DNA of 64,000 nucleotides from Aquilaria yunnanensis (taxonomy: Eukaryota; Streptophyta; Magnoliopsida; Malvales; Thymelaeaceae): NCBI GenBank assembly GCA_039654915.1, contig CM077596.1, positions 52,202,501-52,266,500 on the forward strand, given 5' to 3'. The notes under the pieces are model-generated. The model did no database searches, had not been told where the DNA came from, and saw only the letters and a program-made list of their open reading frames with translations. This document shows, one piece after another, positions 59,380 to 64,000 of the stretch (within the stretch, counting starts at the first letter, position 1; every line of letters starts with the position of its first letter). A program made the translations under genes and the position numbers.

Positions 59380-60810
59380 TTGAGGGGTTTGGGTGGAAAT
59401 GAAGAAGAGATAGGATCTTTGTTTAAAGAATTCTATGAGAGGCCGTTTACTTCATATGGTCTAAGAGATATGAGTTAGGTCTTGAGGCATGTTAAGATGG
59501 TGGTTAGTGTGGAGCTAAACCAAGAGTTCATGAAGTAGGTCACTAAGGATGAGATCAAAGCAACAGCTTTTCAGATGGGGGCCCTAAAAGCACCTGGTCC
59601 TAATTGGGTATCCCGGCTTTTTTACCAAGTTTTCTGGGGAACAGTGGGAGAAAGCATCATTAAGGCTATTGATGCCTACTTCAATCAAGGTAATAAATTC
59701 AATCCTCATGGAAGCCTCAATGCTCTTGTCCTGGTCCTAAACATTTCCTTACCTGAACTTGTGTGTCTGGTTCGGCCTTTAGCCTATGTAGTTATTGTTA
59801 CAAGTTTGTCTCCCAGTCAATATGAATATATTAAAACCACAATTAAATGGATCATATCTCGACATTTCATAATGCAATGATCAAGCGTAAGTAAATTCAT
59901 GTTCATACTATGATGCATTTCCTTTTCTTAGGACTAAAAGAAAAGGTTTAGCTAGAGATATAGGATTGAAAATAGACACGGATAAAGCATATGACTATGT
60001 TGAGTGAGATTTTCTAGAAGGCACTTTGATTCGTACGAGCTTTTTAAATGGTATAGATTGGATAATGGTCTTGGTTAGATTTGTGTCCTATAAATCTTAT
60101 TCAATGGTAAATAATCTAATGTGTTTGTTCCTTTTAGAGGGCGGTTAAGATAAGATGACCCTTTCCCCTACTAGCTTATCTGTGTAAGGAACTTTCTAAG
60201 ATGATCTTAGGTACTAAAGAGAGAAAGGAGTTGACAGGGGTCAAATTGTGGAGATTGTGTCCAAGTTTGATGCACCTCTTATTTGCTGATGACTTTTTGT
60301 TTTTTATTCAAACAAATAGCTACTGTAGGGCTTTAGGGTAATTTGTAAACTTTGGGAAATCTAGTTTGCTTTTTATCCAAAATACTCATACAAATATTGA
60401 AAATAGAATCAGTCAATAGTTCAGGATTCCCCTTGAAAAAAAAAAAAACCTAGGTAAGTATGGGTTTTCCAACTATCTGGAGAAGTCCAAAATTGAAGCC
60501 TTAGGGTTTGTTAAGGAAAAAGTAATCAAGAAATTATAAAGGATAGAAAGGTCGGCTTTTTTACCTATTGAAAAAGTAATTCTGATTAAGTTTGTAGCCC
60601 ATGCAACTCCTTTTTACATAATGAGTTGTTGTAAGTTCACCTAAAAGTAGTGTAATGAAATAAGCTCTTTGGTGGCCAACTTTTAGTAGGGGAATCAAAT
60701 AAATGAACCTAAGATTCATTGGAAAAGCTTAGAGTGTATTTCTTTGCTCAAAAGCCTAGGTGGCTTGGCGTTCCAAGATCTTACAACAAATGCTTTTTAG
60801 AAATTATAAT
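59380..60810 (+). pseudogene. Decayed LINE (L1-type) ORF2 reverse transcriptase
   Basis: Translation in shifting frames gives a run of non-LTR reverse transcriptase landmarks in the right order. EEEIGSLFKEFYE is near 59400 and MGALKAPGPN near 59575. DTDKAYDYVE is near 59970 and LLFADDFLFF near 60275. A GGLAFQDL block lies near 60750. Several stops are present, and the upstream endonuclease part is missing. No poly(A) end or target duplication could be placed. Confidence 0.75.
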
Positions 60811-60854
60811 TGGAGGCTGAGCAAGATGATATAGGTAGTAAAGGCTTTTTTAGG

Positions 60855-61080
60855 GTAAAGGTGATGCTGGTGATTAAGAAACCATTAAAGATTGGCTTTT
60901 GGGCCTCAAAGGATTAAGATAGCAAGAAGTGAATTGCAGTAGCATATGAGAGGCTAAGAAACTTATGTTACAACTGTAGCAGGTTGGGTGTCCAAGGGAA
61001 ACAAGTTATCAATACTAGACAACTTCAGTAAGGTCCATGGCTAAGAGTTATTACTCCAAAAGGTGGACAATGAGATCTGT
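60855..61080 (+). pseudogene. LINE ORF1 fragment with zinc-knuckle remnant
   Basis: The translation reads IKKPLKIGFW, then YERLRNLCYNCSRLGV, then GPWLRV. This matches the order found before and after the CCHC knuckle in plant LINE ORF1 proteins. The knuckle keeps CYNC but lacks the expected His and last Cys. It lies after ORF2 sequence, the reverse of normal gene order. Confidence 0.55.
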
Positions 61081-64000
61081 GTTTCAATAGCAGTCAAGAT
61101 CAAAGAATTAAAACCATATGTTACTATCAAATGACTAGATGTTTAGCTTAAAAACATACCAAAAGCTACTCAATCTTTCACTAACATAGACACAATGTGC
61201 TTATATTTAACTCGTAAAGAACCATGATTCCTAGCTTCCTTTGCAACCCTAAAACTTAAGCCATTCTCCATGATACATTTAATGACATGTACCTTTCCAA
61301 TACCTTATACTTGCCCCTGTCACACATTTCTACCAAATCTACAACTAGTTGATAACATACAACAGTCACTAATGATCCATTCTTTCTTTATTATTGAATT
61401 ACCACCTAAACCTAGACTTTGCCATGATTAGACATATATAGAGGCTAAAAAGAAGTGTGGACACTTTCCTAAAAAGAAACACATTGATGGAAGAGACAAT
61501 CTAGTAGGAACAAGAGCGATAGCACAAGGCTCAATGGCTGTCTTCTAGAAGCCACCAAGCAACCATGAAACATAAAAATAAGTCATAGATTATATATTAT
61601 GTGCAGAAACTAACACACAATGTAATACTTACCTCTGGTTGCTAGTTCTGGAGTTGTAGCCTATTGAAGGCAGAATATCAATATCTTGATAGTGACCAAA
61701 ATGATTAAGTTAGATAAGAGCAATATAGTGTCGTTAAGGAACTGGAAAACAATATTCAAAGTTGAGGCATAACTCATGGTTTCTTTATGAAGTCATTGCT
61801 TTTTTCCAGCTGCATCTCCAACAATACATTTCGCTATTCCATAGTCTTATGTTGGTTTCCCTTTAAAATTTGATGTCTGAGCTTTTTCAATGAGCATAAT
61901 CTATGCCATCTATTCAGCTCTATATTCCCATTTCTTCAGTGCTAGGAACCTGCGATGTGAAAGCCACACCATAAGCAATGAGAAATATGTAGCAACATAG
62001 AGTAAAACACAAAACACACCCATAAAGAAGCATGAGGGCAAATGAAACGGTGTTTATCAAACAAAACATGGTCCAAGAACTTACTACCTTCAACCAATAG
62101 GAAGCCATTGATGACAAAGCCTTGTGTCCATAAATGAATTTTTGCAATGGCCTCGTTCTCATCCAAATTTTTTTTGTTAAGGACACTCATTTCGCCTATT
62201 ACTGCTTTGACTATTATTTCAATTTTGTTTTGTTGAGCTATATCATCAACTGCTTGTTCTTAAACAGGTGTCTTAGGTGGATATATTGATTAAATTTCCT
62301 AGTTAATTCTAGATGTTTTGAATGACATTGCATTCCAAAGTTCAAACATTCTCAACCCATCACACCCACAATAACTTGATGGTTTTGTTACATATACTTT
62401 TTATAAGTTCAAATGCCGGCAAGTTATGCTTACAATCAAATGGAGGCTCATAATGTCATTTTAAGTTTAATTGCTTTATTATCTAACGCCTTTCTTAATT
62501 ATAAAAAATCATAAGAAAAACACTACCATTTACTTCTTGGACCAATTTAGTTTTTTTTTTATGGCCACATAAAGTACTTATGTTGCCAAATTGGCTCAAA
62601 TAGACATCTCTTTATTAAAATATGAATCAGAACCTTAATGACTAAGCTCAAATCACATCTAAATTGCATCTTAACTGAATTGATTCTAATGACTATTAAC
62701 TTAGTACAGCCTCAAATTAGGCAATTTCCAGTGCCACCAACCACTTGAATAAAGGCATTTCAAAGCTAATGCTCACCAAAATCAACATAGGATTTAGTAT
62801 AAGTATAGTTTATGTGTAAGTCATTTCTACTTATTAAGGATTTAATCCAAATTTTAATTGTCAGTAGATATACAGGGCCAATTTTGTAATGTGGCAGGGG
62901 AATGTTTAGTGGTTTTATGATTCTACAGCTTTTGCCACTCTTGATCAAGAAAATTCTTTAGCTTTCTTGTTGTTAGTACCAGTTTTAACTGGTTAAGGTT
63001 CTAGGGAGCATGTTATCGAAACCATTTTAGCATGAAATTTAATTATTTTATCCCATCCACTCATTTATTATTTTAGTTATGTGTCAAAATTAGGGATGCT
63101 GATTTTGGGCACATTTCAATTCTTCCCAGCATACATGAAACCTATCTATTCTTCTTACACTATCTCTTCACATTAATTTAATATTTCATTTGTAACATTT
63201 ATATTCACATGGAGTTAGTTTTCTTAAAATTAATAAAATTGTTTGTATTATTTTCAAACCATATGTTCTTTTAATTAGTTTTCTTAAAATTAATAAAATT
63301 GTTTGTATTATTTTCAAACCACATGTTCCAAATTAAAGGGTAAACAATGTTCTAGACAATGGATTGATTACAATGTCTATATCTATAACTATATATAAAA
63401 TAAAAAGTGTGAATGTGCACAATGTGATTTGGCCATTTTACTCTTACATTATAAGTTGTTTTGCTCTTTTAGTGAGACCTAATTTTGCCACTATACCATT
63501 TCAAAATAATCAGTATTTGATTAGAACTCTTGTATAGCAAAATATGTATAGATGGATGTTGAAACAAGTTCTAAAAAAGGTAAAACACTTTTGACCAAAC
63601 TAAACTCAATAAACACAAAGTAAATCTTTAGGATTTAAAGTTCATTTAGTTATATGCAAATCCAATTCATAAATGATTTTTCTTGCATAATTCTACATGT
63701 ACTACTTATTTATAAAACTATTAAATCTTGCACTTATAGCCATGACTGATTTCTAAAAAAAATAATAATAAGTGAAGCTAGTTAACCTTTTCGCGTTAGT
63801 CGTATGTTGATGCATAAGATTTGGTAAGAGTTGTTTATATGGGTTTTAGTATGTAATGCTAGATCAATTTCAGATCGTGTTGTGGAAGAACGTTCCATCT
63901 TAGTACCATGTTGAATAGTGGCAAAAGAATCAATGCAATTATGGTTACAAACATTTTGATGAGGATTTGGAAATTTTATAGTGTTAAGTCAATCTAAATT
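61081..64000. other. AT-rich intergenic sequence with one possible minus-strand exon relic
   Basis: No complete gene is seen. On the minus strand, 62270 down to about 62095 can be read without a stop into an ordinary-looking protein segment (IAKIHLWTQGFVINGF). A second stretch, 62020-61920, ends VPSTEEMGI. I do not recognise either, and the sequence between them breaks frame. Everything from 62300 on is AT-rich without motifs, apart from the short tandem repeat at 63215. Confidence 0.35.
63215..63328. repeat. 60-bp tandem duplication
   Basis: Two copies start at 63215 and 63275, each containing TTAGTTTTCTTAAAATTAAT and TTTCAAACCAYATGTTC. They differ at only a few positions. Confidence 0.85.

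Overview
This is nuclear DNA from a flowering plant, most likely a eudicot. The signs are genes split by many short GT-AG introns, plant-type gene families, AT-rich spacers, and dense nested plant transposons. Nothing in the sequence fixes the species. I found no rRNA, tRNA, CRISPR array or bacterial-type operon.

Three host genes look intact, all on the + strand. (1) At 1495-7653 a nine-exon gene encodes a 697-residue alpha/beta-hydrolase lipase with a GHSLGG nucleophile elbow. (2) At 14299-14700 a two-exon gene encodes a 63-residue membrane protein that resembles plant ATP synthase subunit e. (3) At 34716-41924 a thirteen-exon gene encodes a 646-residue protein with a zf-4CXXC_R1 (CDCA7-type) zinc finger and a DDT-type region. 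For all three, the exons I assigned join without a frame break.

The rest is mostly mobile DNA. From 7940 to 13728 the lipase 3' end lies in a tandem duplication with two nested, same-family, long-TIR Mutator-like elements, and the second copy holds a further 1.6 kb insertion. From 18.5 to 30.1 kb an old duplicated repeat hosts two LTR retrotransposons. One is a copia-type element with gag and protease only, itself split by a CACTA element. The other is a gypsy-type element whose integrase is missing. The 30.8-34.1 kb stretch holds a long-TIR element and two smaller related TIR elements. From 42.8 to 48.7 kb little can be recognised apart from one TIR element.

At 48682-49800 lies a Pack-MULE-like element that carries what appears to be the first coding exon of a sorting nexin 2 gene. 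At 50047-54193 lies the most unusual object: a 4.1 kb composite foldback element flanked by 8-bp direct repeats. Its core is an array of 34 near-palindromic 13-mers spaced about three helical turns apart, embedded in very AT-rich arms. It is followed by a decayed hAT transposon (54555-57627), a Stowaway-like element with a passenger (58269-58961) and decayed LINE pieces (59380-61080).

The genes do not form a pathway. The only functional link worth stating is indirect: the CDCA7-type family acts with the DDM1/HELLS remodeller in maintaining DNA methylation of transposons, and here the gene sits in a transposon-dense neighbourhood. All coordinates come from reading by eye; similarity statements rest on recognised motifs, not on searches.
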